Shown: piece by piece, positions 1 to 8,917 of the stretch
How positions within the stretch are numbered: position 1 is the first letter of the stretch
Layout: each line of letters opens with the position of its first letter
Origin: Faecalicatena contorta
GTDB taxonomy: Bacteria; Bacillota; Clostridia; Lachnospirales; Lachnospiraceae
Reading direction: 5' to 3'
Length of the DNA stretch: 64,000 nt
Assembly: GCF_021531895.1 (NCBI RefSeq)
Contig: NZ_JAFBIX010000017.1
Coordinates: 1-64,000, forward strand
Program-made: the position numbers and the translations under genes
Notes under the pieces: generated by a model
Told to the model about the DNA's origin: nothing
Database searches by the model: none
The model's input: only the letters and a program-made list of their open reading frames with translations

Positions 1-182
1 CTAATATTCTGTACTTTTTTCCATTTTTTCGAACAAAATCTCACTCCGTTAACATCAATTTTTTTACAAATCTGCCAATACAATAGCAATCTAAAAAAGA
101 TTGATACGCAGAACATACTTTATTTCTGACATATCAATCTTTATTTTGCCATTCTACAAATGAATCTTCTATGGTTTGTATT

Positions 183-572
183 TTAAGAAATTCTTGGAAT
201 AATATTATCAACAACGGATAAATCAATCGTCTTAAAATCTTCTGAGACTCTTTCACTGTATTTTTCCGGTGTAGGTGCAATCTCCTGCCATTGCCGGTAT
301 GTCTCGATACATTTCTCAATCAGCAGGATATCCTCTGTATTGTCATCCTTTCCCTTCGGATATACGACCACGGAACGATAAGGCGTCTGGTTAGGCTTCA
401 GACTGGAAGCCTGCGGATGCGTCAAAAGCTTATGCCGGTCATAGACAAGATCTCTTGTCTTGATTAAGACCTCTTCATAAGTATTCAGTAATATCACAGT
501 TAATTCATTCTTATATTTTTCATAGACACGATCGTTATTTGTAATCATGATTGCTTTTTCCAGATCCCACAT
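183..572 (-). CDS. grdX: GrdX family protein
   Basis: Encodes about 129 residues. The N-terminus reads MITNND near residue 8, and the middle carries RDLVYDRHKLLTHPQASSLK followed by PNQTPYRSV. This matches the GrdX family, small proteins first named from glycine reductase (grd) gene clusters; their biochemical role is not established. The longer frame begins at a GTG at 584, but the ATG at 572 has an AAAGGTGG site 8 bases upstream and is preferred. It sits 36 bases downstream of the DUF1638 gene on the same strand, so the two are probably co-transcribed. No grdA-E genes are visible in the window, so a link with glycine, sarcosine or betaine reductase is only suggested by family membership. 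Confidence 0.8.
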   Translation of the reverse strand: MWDLEKAIMITNNDRVYEKYKNELTVILLNTYEEVLIKTRDLVYDRHKLLTHPQASSLKPNQTPYRSVVVYPKGKDDNTEDILLIEKCIETYRQWQEIAPTPEKYSERVSEDFKTIDLSVVDNIIPRIS

Positions 573-608
573 ATTAACATCCACCTTTTGTACTTTTTTA
601 ACCTTCTA

Positions 609-1355
609 CTACACTTCTTTCAGGATATTCTCATCATAGCTTGGTTCTGCATGATGTCCGGGTCGGACAACAAGAAATCGGTCTTCCGGCCAGTCTCCAT
701 CCACCATCTGCTTCAAGATGGAATGATTTCCCTGAATTAATTCGTAAGACCAATTCTTTTCTGCCGCTTTCTCTCTCGCCTGTTCTTCATATTCCGGGAA
801 ATCCAGTTCCGGCCATCTTATATAGGCTGCACCTTGATAATGCTGCGTAAATTCAGACTCGATCTCTACTGCACGTCTTGCACGCCTCTCATTGCCATGA
901 TAACGAACCAGATACATGTCATATCTACGCCTCAGATAATCCTCATCATCAACATTATCCAACTCCACAAATCCCGGGGAATAATAAAATGTACCCGGAT
1001 TCTTCTTGTAATATTCCATGTACATCTCCTTATCTCCCATAAGAAGCGTAATACAATCATGTGCCTTCGGAATGACAAGAGGATACCTCTTACTGGACAG
1101 GCCGGTCACCACATTCGAACACAGACCATATCCCAACAGAATCGCATCAAATTCATATTCTTCGGTATCATTGGAGTAAATATGACGATTCTCATCAATC
1201 ATATTGATCTCTTCCTGAAGAATCTTCTTCAAATGCTCCGGTCTGCTATGTATTTTCTGTTGTATCATTGTTACATCAATGATGTTTTTACACGAAAAGA
1301 TGACACTGGCAATCTCTCTTTCTAATATCTTACAACCAAGCAACTTGTATCTCAC
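609..1355 (-). CDS. DUF1638 domain protein
   Basis: Encodes 248 residues, a normal length for DUF1638. Recognisable features are the start RYKLLGCKILEREI, then YEFDAILLGYGLCSN (about residues 67-81) and LVIPKAHDCITLLMGDK, which are typical of the family. DUF1638 proteins often accompany corrinoid proteins and methylamine-type methyltransferases in anaerobes, but no enzymatic activity is established. The start is a GTG with AGAGG upstream. It is first in a two-gene run with grdX. No corrinoid protein or methyltransferase lies in this window, although relevant partners could lie left of position 1, which is on the downstream side of this strand. Confidence 0.8.
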   Translation of the reverse strand: MRYKLLGCKILEREIASVIFSCKNIIDVTMIQQKIHSRPEHLKKILQEEINMIDENRHIYSNDTEEYEFDAILLGYGLCSNVVTGLSSKRYPLVIPKAHDCITLLMGDKEMYMEYYKKNPGTFYYSPGFVELDNVDDEDYLRRRYDMYLVRYHGNERRARRAVEIESEFTQHYQGAAYIRWPELDFPEYEEQAREKAAEKNWSYELIQGNHSILKQMVDGDWPEDRFLVVRPGHHAEPSYDENILKEV

Positions 1356-1536
1356 TATCCATACCTCTATTCCATATAATCAACGTATCTAAATCCATCC
1401 ATCAAATATGCCTCTATTATAATAACATTTTTCCAGTACACATGCCAACATTATTCCTGAATACTGGAAATCGCATAAAAATAATGATAAACTTTTTATA
1501 AGAATCAAAATGAGATACAGAGAGGAGAAACAGAGC

Positions 1537-3213
1537 ATGCAGGAATTTAGTTTACTCTACCCGGGCAGTAAAACACCAATATATCATATCTTACCAGATG
1601 ATACAGCACATGATCTGGCTGTAGATTATTTTTGCAATCTGTTATCTCCGATGGAACCAGAGTCGAAAATGATTCGAAGTATAATGACACATATTTCTGA
1701 AGATCCACGTGTTATTCAATATCGCTGTGATGTTTTCGAAGATGTCCTTCGTTTTCCACAGTTTCGGGAAGAAATGTGCAAACTCTTAGACCACGTAGAT
1801 TTTCTGAAAACCTATGGAAGTTTTGGAAAAGAATCAGATGCCTCCGGAATCTGGAATCTGGTACATCGTTTAGATGAAATGAAAGATTATATTGAATGTA
1901 TACAATCCATTTACGCTTGTCTGAATAATATAGATATTCAGTCAGAAGGCTTTCTTACCCTTAAAGAATATGTACAGAAGCTATATGAAGACGCAGGATT
2001 TGAAGAACTGAAAAAGGATATTGATGCACTAAAAACAGAAACTTCCAAAGTCAAAAGTGTTACCCTGGGCGTTAATCTGAATGATCGATATGAGCCTGCC
2101 GAAATAGGAATCGTATCGATCAACAACAAATCTTTTACAAAGTCAAATATCATTGCAAATTTCTGCGATTTTTTGAATCGAAAGGATGAAATACAGAACG
2201 GAAACGAATGGAAGAAGCAGTATGCATTCCACACATCTGTCCATGATTATGAAAGCAATGACAGGGTAGCGCAAATCCCTGCAGGAATGGCAGATCTATC
2301 CAATGATAACCAGAGCAAGGATGTAACACATATGCTGGATCATGCCATCACTTCTATGTTGACCCGAATTACCAAAAAATTAAAGCAGGTTCTTTCCCGG
2401 CATGTAGCGGTAAGCACCAGTACAATCGCCTCTCTGCTTCCGGAGCTTATCTACTATATTCGTTGGGCAGAATATGTGGAGAAGCTTCAATCCAGGGGCT
2501 ATACCCTGTGCAAACCTCATCTTTTAACAGAAAACACCAGGGAGATGCATGTTATTGGTCTTTACAACATGAAACTGGCTCAATCTTTTATAGAAAAAGA
2601 AGAAGAAAGCAGTGCTATTGTTGGAAACAATCTGGATTTTGACGCAGAACACCGTATATATATCCTGACCGGAGCTAACCGTGGTGGTAAAACTACGATT
2701 ACACAGGCCGTTGGAATGGCTTTTTTACTGGCTCAGGGAGGTATCTTCGTGCCGGCAGAATCTTTCACATTCAGCCCAGTAGACAATATTTTTACCCATT
2801 ATCCCGCAGATGAAACTCAGACTATGGATCTGGGCAGGCTAGGCGAGGAATCCAAACGATTCCGGGAGATTTTCGCAGAAACCACGCCACAAAGCCTGCT
2901 TCTATTGAATGAGTCCTTCTCTACTACCTCTTTTGAGGAAGGCTTTTATATTGCACGGGATATTATCCGCATATTATTAAAGCTAGGAGTGCGCACAATC
3001 TTTAATACTCATATGCATAAACTGGCAATGGAAGTAAACAAGTTGAATGAAGAAAGCACAGATAGTAAAGCTGCCAGTCTGATAACAGAAACAGAAGCAG
3101 GGAAACGTTCCTATCGAGTTCGGATCGCTCCACCGGAAGGATATTCCCATGCCCGGGATATTGCTGAAAAATACGGTGTGACCTATGAAATGCTGGAGCA
3201 GATGAAGAAATAG
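1537..3213 (+). CDS. MutS-like ATPase (MutS domain V protein)
   Basis: About 558 residues. The C-terminal third carries a MutS-type ATPase core: Walker A GANRGGKTT (about residue 385), a Walker B-like region LLLLNESFSTTSFEEG, and THMHKLA, a sensor-like His motif. The N-terminal part resembles MutS core/lever regions, but the DNA mismatch-recognition domain I with its Phe-X-Glu motif is absent. This is therefore a MutS-related paralogue and not canonical MutS; it may act on DNA structures rather than mismatches (inference). The ATG at 1537 is preceded by AGGAG at 9 bases; the upstream in-frame ATG at 1510 has no ribosome site. The gene is divergent from the DUF1638/grdX pair. Confidence 0.85.
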   Translation: MQEFSLLYPGSKTPIYHILPDDTAHDLAVDYFCNLLSPMEPESKMIRSIMTHISEDPRVIQYRCDVFEDVLRFPQFREEMCKLLDHVDFLKTYGSFGKESDASGIWNLVHRLDEMKDYIECIQSIYACLNNIDIQSEGFLTLKEYVQKLYEDAGFEELKKDIDALKTETSKVKSVTLGVNLNDRYEPAEIGIVSINNKSFTKSNIIANFCDFLNRKDEIQNGNEWKKQYAFHTSVHDYESNDRVAQIPAGMADLSNDNQSKDVTHMLDHAITSMLTRITKKLKQVLSRHVAVSTSTIASLLPELIYYIRWAEYVEKLQSRGYTLCKPHLLTENTREMHVIGLYNMKLAQSFIEKEEESSAIVGNNLDFDAEHRIYILTGANRGGKTTITQAVGMAFLLAQGGIFVPAESFTFSPVDNIFTHYPADETQTMDLGRLGEESKRFREIFAETTPQSLLLLNESFSTTSFEEGFYIARDIIRILLKLGVRTIFNTHMHKLAMEVNKLNEESTDSKAASLITETEAGKRSYRVRIAPPEGYSHARDIAEKYGVTYEMLEQMKK

Positions 3214-3254
3214 TATTATTAAACCAGGAGACTATCCCATACACACATTGCTCC

Positions 3255-3397
3255 GAGGATGTCAAGTTATTGTTACTGAAAAAAATGGAGAAAACCTCTG
3301 CATTGGGATAGTAAAATAGCCCAACCCCCACATTTATAGAGGGACGGATGTTATGTTATTGCCACCTTCATGATGAAAAAGTGTTACATTATTGCTA
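3255..3397. repeat. degenerate direct repeats, IS21-like element end (left group)
   Basis: Three imperfect copies of a unit of the form GATGTTAnnTTATTGCTAC occur at 3255-3276, 3342-3365 and 3381-3397. A second group of four lies at 4445-4612. Multiple subterminal repeats are a feature of IS21-family insertion sequences, where they bind the transposase. No istA or istB gene survives between the groups. ACTATCCCA at about 3229 and TGGGATAGT at about 3304 form a flanking inverted pair. I read this as a decayed mobile-element end; the family assignment is tentative. Confidence 0.45.
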
Positions 3398-3613
3398 TTT
3401 TCCCAATCTCTGATGCAGGAATGCTACTCTGTTTTCGGACCGGAACCACGGCTCCTGTCCTGTATGCTACGCTCCTACCTGCTTGCTTTAAAGCTGAAAG
3501 TAACTTCCATCACTGTCTGGTGCTGCATGCTCAGGGAAATACGGCAGAACCGTACATATCTTTACCGATGACAATCCAAGATTATTTAACATACCGCCAA
3601 GAGACAGTAAATC

Positions 3614-3823
3614 ATGGGAAAAGAAATATATGAACTAAGGACTTCCATGGAACATTCTAACAAACGTGAAAAAGAAGACTATAAATTAAAAGACGGCAGG
3701 CACCAATCTACGAAGATGTGGTACTGCCGCCTCTATGGCATCATGAAGCTACAACATCTTGATGCCTGGGAAATGCCGTCAGCCGAAGCATTTCAAGATT
3801 CATTATTAAGATTGGCCTCTTAA
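3614..3823 (+). pseudogene. unrecognised short ORF in mobile-element debris
   Basis: A 69-residue frame with a basic N-terminal half and the conspicuous stretch MWYCRLYGIMKLQHLDAW near residues 34-51. I do not recognise the family. No clear ribosome site precedes its ATG. It lies between two groups of IS21-like repeats, beside a truncated ATPase, so it is probably part of a decayed accessory or transposon gene. A chance frame is possible. Confidence 0.25.
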
Positions 3824-3954
3824 TAATGTTATCTGATATTTCGCAATTATTCTAGCAACTGTTAGTTTTACCAGGAAACACTAATAATGCATCCCTATGG
3901 ATATCAGGCAGAAGCCAGTTGTTTTTTACATGGGAGGACAAATAAGCCATGTCA

Positions 3955-4221
3955 TTAGCCCTGTTCCGTTGCGCAATTCTTTATGAAGATGTTTTGGAAC
4001 AGGAATGAGGCATTTGCACCAGAATTCTTGTCGATACAATGACGTCTATGCTTAGTCTCCCCAAGAGGACACAATAATTCAAAACAGTCCCGCAAATATG
4101 GAACTGTTGTTTCATTACCCATTGCCCATAGAAATTCTTCATAATTCATTGGGAACACCTCAACATGTTCCTCTTCCGAGGGAATCACAATGTCTTCCAC
4201 ATTCATTCTCAGAAAAATCAA
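3955..4221 (-). pseudogene. fragment of AAA ATPase with DUF4143 (archaeal-type ATPase)
   Basis: An 88-residue frame containing EVFPMNYEEFLWAMGNET followed by YLRDCFE and PLGETKHRR. This block is typical of the middle of AAA_14/DUF4143 ATPases, where the sequence after the AAA core reads like yPmdFeEFLwAlG. The Walker A/B part that should precede it and the DUF4143 nuclease-like C-terminus that should follow are both missing. The expected full protein is about 400 residues, so this is a remnant. It lies inside the mobile-element debris left of the CRISPR array. Confidence 0.6.
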
Positions 4222-4361
4222 TAAACCTGTTTGTAAAGTATTTTCCTATAATATGTTGACAATTTATTAAAAACAAATCAAAATCATTAATATCATTTTA
4301 ATAATTTCAACTATTTCTTCCGTAAGATGTGCAAAATCAATCAGTATATAACTTCTATACT

Positions 4362-4417
4362 CACAAAAGGCAGTTTTATATTTATTTTACTTTTCACATA
4401 AAGGCAGTTTTATATTG
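4362..4417. repeat. two-copy direct repeat
   Basis: The sequence AAAGGCAGTTTTATATT (second base variable) occurs twice about 33 bases apart in an AT-rich stretch with no gene. Function is unknown; it could be part of the adjacent mobile-element end. Confidence 0.4.
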
Positions 4418-4444
4418 ACAAACTCTCTCACACACAGTGCCCCC

Positions 4445-4612
4445 GAGGATGTCAAGTCATTGCTACAAACTTTTTAGCCTCTTTTTCCTCATTTTTCTCA
4501 TAAAACCGTTGTTTTGGAATAGCGGACGTTATATTATTGCTACAAAATCTGTGGAGAGAATATAACATCAGTGCTACAAATCTTATAGTAGAGGATGTTA
4601 CATTATTGCCAC
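4445..4612. repeat. degenerate direct repeats, IS21-like element end (right group)
   Basis: Four copies of the same unit as at 3255-3397 occur at 4445-4466, 4523-4543, 4560-4577 and 4591-4612. The first copy, GAGGATGTCAAGTCATTGCT, is almost identical to the copy at 3255 and lies in the same orientation. The two groups therefore look like tandem or duplicated same-side ends and not a left/right pair of one element. The group ends about 65 bases before the terminal CRISPR repeat. Confidence 0.45.
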
Positions 4613-4676
4613 AAAATCAGGCAAGTGCTTTCCACTCCACCTCCACCAATCCAAGCAGTTTCAATAACGGATAATG

Positions 4677-5761
4677 ATGACAATTCACGCCCCTGCGAGA
4701 GGGGCTTCCAAGTCGGCCGCCGAACACTATGTAAATCAGCATATTTCAATTCACGCCCCTGCGAGAGGGGCTTCGTATTCTATGGATGTACAAGTTTGCA
4801 ATTTGCAATTTCAATTCACGCCCCTGCGAGAGGGGCTTCTGGGAACTAATACAAGGGGAAGCGAGTGATAGCATTTCAATTCACGCCCCTGCGAGAGGGG
4901 CTTCCTGTTTGGTGCATGGGGTACAACCATACAAAGCTGATTTCAATTCACGCCCCTGCGAGAGGGGCTTCGATTGAGCATTATGCTTGCAAAGAGTGTT
5001 TATTAATTTCAATTCACGCCCCTGCGAGAGGGGCTTCGCAATGTTGAAAGGTATTTATTCGGGATTTGTAATTTCAATTCACGCCCCTGCGAGAGGGGCT
5101 TCGCAAACATGTAAAGTAACTGTTACAAAGAAACCAATTTCAATTCACGCCCCTGCGAGAGGGGCTTCTTGACGGGGATACCTCTCTTCTAGTTTGTATA
5201 TCAATTTCAATTCACGCCCCTGCGAGAGGGGCTTCGGGTTGGGATACGGGAGCCGATTTTATTAAAATATTTCAATTCACGCCCCTGCGAGAGGGGCTTC
5301 CGTTTTCAGACTCGATAAGAATATTAAAAATAGATTTCAATTCACGCCCCTGCGAGAGGGGCTTCGATTGCAGATAAAGCAATTACCGAAGATAAAATTA
5401 TTTCAATTCACGCCCCTGCGAGAGGGGCTTCCTTTTGCCTCGCTGTATCCATACCATCCATCCAAATTTCAATTCACGCCCCTGCGAGAGGGGCTTCTGT
5501 GTTCGCATCGAATTCTTTCTCTGCGAAATCAATTTCAATTCACGCCCCTGCGAGAGGGGCTTCTGTTGCAATGCCCTTGAAAAAGTATCCTTCATTATTT
5601 CAATTCACGCCCCTGCGAGAGGGGCTTCCATCGTCTGCATAATAATCCTCCTTGCATCCTAAATTTCAATTCACGCCCCTGCGAGAGGGGCTTCTACACC
5701 ACTTTCCTACAATCACATCGTTTTCATCTATTTCAATTCACGCCCCTGCGAGAGGGGCTTC
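4677..5761 (-). CRISPR. type I-C CRISPR array, 17 repeats / 16 spacers
   Basis: Seventeen 32-base repeats were counted by eye, separated by 16 spacers of 33-35 bases. Read on the minus strand the repeat starts GAAGCCCCTCTCGCAGGGGC and ends GTGAATTGAAAT, with a CCCCT/AGGGG hairpin typical of type I-C repeats. The copy at 4677-4708 is degenerate (ATGAC in place of ATTTC on the plus strand), which marks it as the leader-distal end. The leader therefore lies on the right, between the array and cas2, and newest spacers are at the right. All other repeats appear identical. Several open frames cross the array and encode only repeat-derived peptides; they are not genes. Confidence 0.98.
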
Positions 5762-5937
5762 AGCAAAAATCAACAATTTCTCTATCGGTTTTTGCTGTTT
5801 TTTTATTCAATAAATGCATTTTCACAAAATTAATTCTTTCAAATCCCCAATTTAATCAATATAGGCATCATATTTGTACTATTTTCATTGCGCCAATCTC
5901 CTGGGATTTTATGTATGGGAAATATATGCGCAAGATT
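5762..5937 (-). promoter_or_regulatory. CRISPR leader
   Basis: A 176-base AT-rich stretch between cas2 and the first (leader-proximal) repeat. The last 35 bases before the repeat contain an inverted pair AGCAAAAA/TTTTTGCT. Leader position fits the degenerate repeat at the far end. It should hold the array promoter and integration signals, but no individual element is assigned with confidence. Confidence 0.75.
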
Positions 5938-6228
5938 TTATAACAACAGTGGTTCCCCAGCCTCCACTTTTAACTTTTTTCCCATAGAATCAATTTTGTT
6001 CTGGTAAGAATTTCCCAACCGATAAAACCGGATGGAATCCAAATTCTTATTTATTTCCTTGCTTAATTCATGCTTTAATGTCGTAAGCTGCGCTGCGTCT
6101 ACTAAAACTTCAAAAACTGAGTTTTGCACCCGAACACCATATCTTTCACATAATTTTGCTACTCTTCGAAGTCTCTTTTCCCCTGCAGCATCCATCGTAT
6201 TTACATCATAAGTTATCACTACCAACAT
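5938..6228 (-). CDS. cas2: CRISPR-associated endonuclease Cas2
   Basis: Encodes 96 residues, standard Cas2 length. It begins MLVVITYDVNT, the ferredoxin-like beta-1 strand with the metal-binding Asp, followed by KLCERYGVRVQNSVFEVLVD. Cas2 forms the scaffold of the Cas1-Cas2 spacer integrase. GGAGG lies 5 bases before the ATG. It is the last cas gene, three bases after cas1, and adjoins the leader. Confidence 0.97.
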   Translation of the reverse strand: MLVVITYDVNTMDAAGEKRLRRVAKLCERYGVRVQNSVFEVLVDAAQLTTLKHELSKEINKNLDSIRFYRLGNSYQNKIDSMGKKLKVEAGEPLLL

Positions 6229-6231
6229 GGT

Positions 6232-7254
6232 TTACCTCCAGGAATACGGCGGATATTCATCCAAATCGCCACGCAGCACTCTGGCAAATAACATTGCCTG
6301 AGCATAGGGAATCATTCCAATTTCAATATTTTCGTCCAGGAAAGGATGTTTGATTGTTTCCTTTTTCCTTTTTTGCCAGGCATTCAAAACTGTCCTTCTT
6401 CCCTTGTCATTTAAATATACCGCTTCCGAATCTGTTTCAAAATCCCTAGTTTGCAGCTGTCCCTTATGAAAAAGTGAAAGAACAAACCGATCACACAACG
6501 GTGCCCGCAATTCTTCAACCAGATCCAAAGCAAATGACGGACGTCCCGGCCGTAAAACATGTAAATATCCTGCTGCCGGATCAAGTCCTACTGTTTCTAA
6601 GGCAGATTGCGTTTCGCGAGTCAACAGCATATAAACAAAGGATAACGCTGCATTTACTTCATTTTTCGGTGGCCTTCTGCTTCGAACATCAAAAACAAAT
6701 TCTTTTGAATCCAGCATATTATCAAATTGGGCAAAATAGATCGTAGCTGCTGCACCTTCCAATCCTCGCATGGAATCAATATCATTGACATTTTGTAATT
6801 TTTTTGCAATATTACTAAGTTTATCTGCTGCCGCCACTAAAGCACTTCTTTTTTCATCTGAATCTTTATTTCTTGCATTTCTCATAAGAACCGCTTTTGC
6901 ATTACGAATTTTTCCATAAAGAACGTTTCTTACTGTCCGAACTGAAAATTCAATATCATTCAAACTTTCATACTGTTTTTTTCGCAATAAAACATTTCCG
7001 CTTACAGGTCCACATATTCTTCCAAGAAATTTTCCATTCTCGGATAAAAATACTAGTGAAATCCCTTCTTCTCCACAAAATCCTATCAATGAGGTTGAAA
7101 CTGTATTTTGCCCGAAGCATACAATTGCTTCAATATTATGAGCTGGAACAGAAACTTTTTCTTCTCCATCCATTTCTACAACTATATTCTGATTGCGCAC
7201 ATGTATATAACTGCCAGGTGTCAGAATATAGATCGTGTTCAAAAGCTTTTTCAT
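6232..7254 (-). CDS. cas1: CRISPR-associated endonuclease Cas1 (type I-C)
   Basis: About 340 residues. It starts MKKLLNTIYILTPGSYIHV, matching type I-C Cas1. Catalytic-region signatures GLEGAAATIYF (metal-binding Glu) and HVLRPGRPSFALDLVEELR (His and Asp/Glu ligands) are intact. Cas1 is the integrase for new spacers with Cas2; in I-C systems Cas4 assists by selecting PAM-containing ends. The ATG at 7254 has GGGGAG 6 bases upstream and overlaps the cas4 stop as ATGA, which indicates translational coupling. Confidence 0.97.
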   Translation of the reverse strand: MKKLLNTIYILTPGSYIHVRNQNIVVEMDGEEKVSVPAHNIEAIVCFGQNTVSTSLIGFCGEEGISLVFLSENGKFLGRICGPVSGNVLLRKKQYESLNDIEFSVRTVRNVLYGKIRNAKAVLMRNARNKDSDEKRSALVAAADKLSNIAKKLQNVNDIDSMRGLEGAAATIYFAQFDNMLDSKEFVFDVRSRRPPKNEVNAALSFVYMLLTRETQSALETVGLDPAAGYLHVLRPGRPSFALDLVEELRAPLCDRFVLSLFHKGQLQTRDFETDSEAVYLNDKGRRTVLNAWQKRKKETIKHPFLDENIEIGMIPYAQAMLFARVLRGDLDEYPPYSWR

Positions 7255-7916
7255 ATACATCTCCCCTCTTCTGCTTCCAGTTTTAATTCTTTGCAATATT
7301 CAGAAGCTGATTTTTTCACTTTCGGCATACAGTATTCTAACATAGAACATTTTTTGCACTTGGAACTATACTGTGCCGCTGGAATTATAAATGATTCACG
7401 GATTTTTCTTAACTCTGTAGCTGTATCACGAACCATTGTACGCAGTTCTTCCGTAAACTCAATCCGAAGACGTTTATGTGAAGATATAAAAAATATTTCC
7501 CCTGCGGGAATCTTCGTCTGATACATTTCTTCCAGGCACATGGCCTCTGCACACAGCTGTATCTTATATTCTAATTCATCTTCCCGGACTTTTCCATGTT
7601 TATATTCTATTGGAAACAGAGTTACTTTAAAATTTGTAGCCGGAATTATACATCCATCCTCAGATTTGGTTGCTTCAATGCAATCGCATTTTCCATTTAC
7701 TCCCAGTTCTTCGGAAACCACTTCATATTCATATAGTTTAAGAAATTCTCCTCTTTTCTCAATTCTCTGGGTATGAACACGTTCGTGCTCCGCACGTCCT
7801 TTCGCAGTTTCCACATTTTCCACCCATACCCGTTCATTTAAAAGAAGAGCAGCCCGCCTGGGACAATAACACATCTGAGAAAGCCAGCTTAATGGAATAT
7901 ATTCTTTATCATTCAT
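7251..7916 (-). CDS. cas4: CRISPR-associated protein Cas4
   Basis: About 221 residues starting MNDKEYIPLSWLSQMCYCPR. The first Cys (CYCPRR) and the C-terminal CKKCSMLEYC supply the four iron-sulfur cluster ligands expected of Cas4. The RecB-type nuclease part contains FPIEYKHGK with the catalytic Glu/Lys. Cas4 trims and orients prespacers in type I-C adaptation. The start overlaps the cas7 stop by 8 bases and the stop overlaps the cas1 start. The frame extends upstream into cas7, but that extension has no homology to Cas4. Confidence 0.96.
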   Translation of the reverse strand: MNDKEYIPLSWLSQMCYCPRRAALLLNERVWVENVETAKGRAEHERVHTQRIEKRGEFLKLYEYEVVSEELGVNGKCDCIEATKSEDGCIIPATNFKVTLFPIEYKHGKVREDELEYKIQLCAEAMCLEEMYQTKIPAGEIFFISSHKRLRIEFTEELRTMVRDTATELRKIRESFIIPAAQYSSKCKKCSMLEYCMPKVKKSASEYCKELKLEAEEGRCI

Positions 7917-8904
7917 TTTTAAACCATTCCTCATTTTCAGGAAGTTGATTCCATACAATATCTCCAAATGCATCTTCTTTAAAACCAACCTCAACGCCCT
8001 TTGGCACATGATTCAAATGAATAATCGCATCATAATCATGATAACTTCTTGGATACATTACACTTTCTTTTTTCTTCACTTCTACTAGGTCAAACAATTT
8101 GTGCGCTGGAGCACATCCCAATCTTGCCTGACGGACTCTCTGCTCCAGATCAGAATCTGTCCCCACATGTTTGAAAATAATCAATGGTGACACTACTTCC
8201 ATCTCTCCTTTACTTGCAGAACGGTTATGTTCATACATATTCAGGATTGCCTCGAACAAAAGATTTAAATCTTCCTCGTCAAATCCAGTTTCCGCCGCCA
8301 GATTGGCACTGATAAATCCTCTGATTTCATATAAACCAAATGGAATGAACTGTTTACGTCCCATTGTCCGAAGTTTATCTTCCGGTTTCTCATTTTCCAT
8401 CCGCTGATAATCTTCCATTTTCAAATCTTTTTCCCCGTCCGTTACTGCCATACGAGTTATGGAAATGTCTAATGGCAAAACCGGATCAAGACTTTTTCCA
8501 AATGTGATCTGAACAGGACCTCTCACCTGTCCCGCATTTGGGCCAGTGCTCATTACTGCACCAAATGTACGTACATCATAAAACAATTCGCATGCTTTCT
8601 GACGTCCTGCATAAATCGCTTCTTTCGCTTTTGCACAGTCTTCAACCCCTGCTTCTCTTTTCGCTCTGGCAATGTGGCGGTTCATATTTGTTGACTGCTG
8701 AACAATAATCTCCATTCCAGGTTCTCCTTCTCTGGACAGGGTTACATAATTTCTGATTAGTCTTTTTGTAGATACATCTGAAATATATCCCTGCATGGTC
8801 TGCGGATCCACTCTTGGAGTATTTCCCATATCTGGATCGCCATTAGGATTGGCATCTGTACATGCCACATAATAAATAAATTCATAACGATTTTTAATTG
8901 CCAT
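7909..8904 (-). CDS. cas7: type I-C Cascade backbone protein Cas7 (Csd2)
   Basis: Encodes 331 residues, usual for Csd2/Cas7c. It begins AIKNRYEFIYYVACTDANPN GDPDMGNTPR (shown in two parts), the family's characteristic N-terminus, and contains VRTFGAVMS and RGPVQITFGKS. It forms the crRNA-binding filament of the type I-C effector complex. GGGGG precedes the ATG by 8 bases. The gene lies 13 bases after cas8c. Confidence 0.96.
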   Translation of the reverse strand: MAIKNRYEFIYYVACTDANPNGDPDMGNTPRVDPQTMQGYISDVSTKRLIRNYVTLSREGEPGMEIIVQQSTNMNRHIARAKREAGVEDCAKAKEAIYAGRQKACELFYDVRTFGAVMSTGPNAGQVRGPVQITFGKSLDPVLPLDISITRMAVTDGEKDLKMEDYQRMENEKPEDKLRTMGRKQFIPFGLYEIRGFISANLAAETGFDEEDLNLLFEAILNMYEHNRSASKGEMEVVSPLIIFKHVGTDSDLEQRVRQARLGCAPAHKLFDLVEVKKKESVMYPRSYHDYDAIIHLNHVPKGVEVGFKEDAFGDIVWNQLPENEEWFKNE

Positions 8905-8917
8905 AATAAATTCCCCC

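Noticed and set aside
134-319. Overlapping minus-strand frame at the left edge
   Set aside because: It overlaps grdX in another frame, has no ribosome site and no protein-like pattern.
3370-3633. 87-codon frame after the MutS-like gene
   Set aside because: No ribosome site; it includes a copy of the IS21-like repeat and shows no recognisable domain.
4595-5662. Several open reading frames across the repeat array
   Set aside because: They encode only peptides from the CRISPR repeat (such as ISIHAPARGAS or NSRPCERGF) joined by spacer translations.
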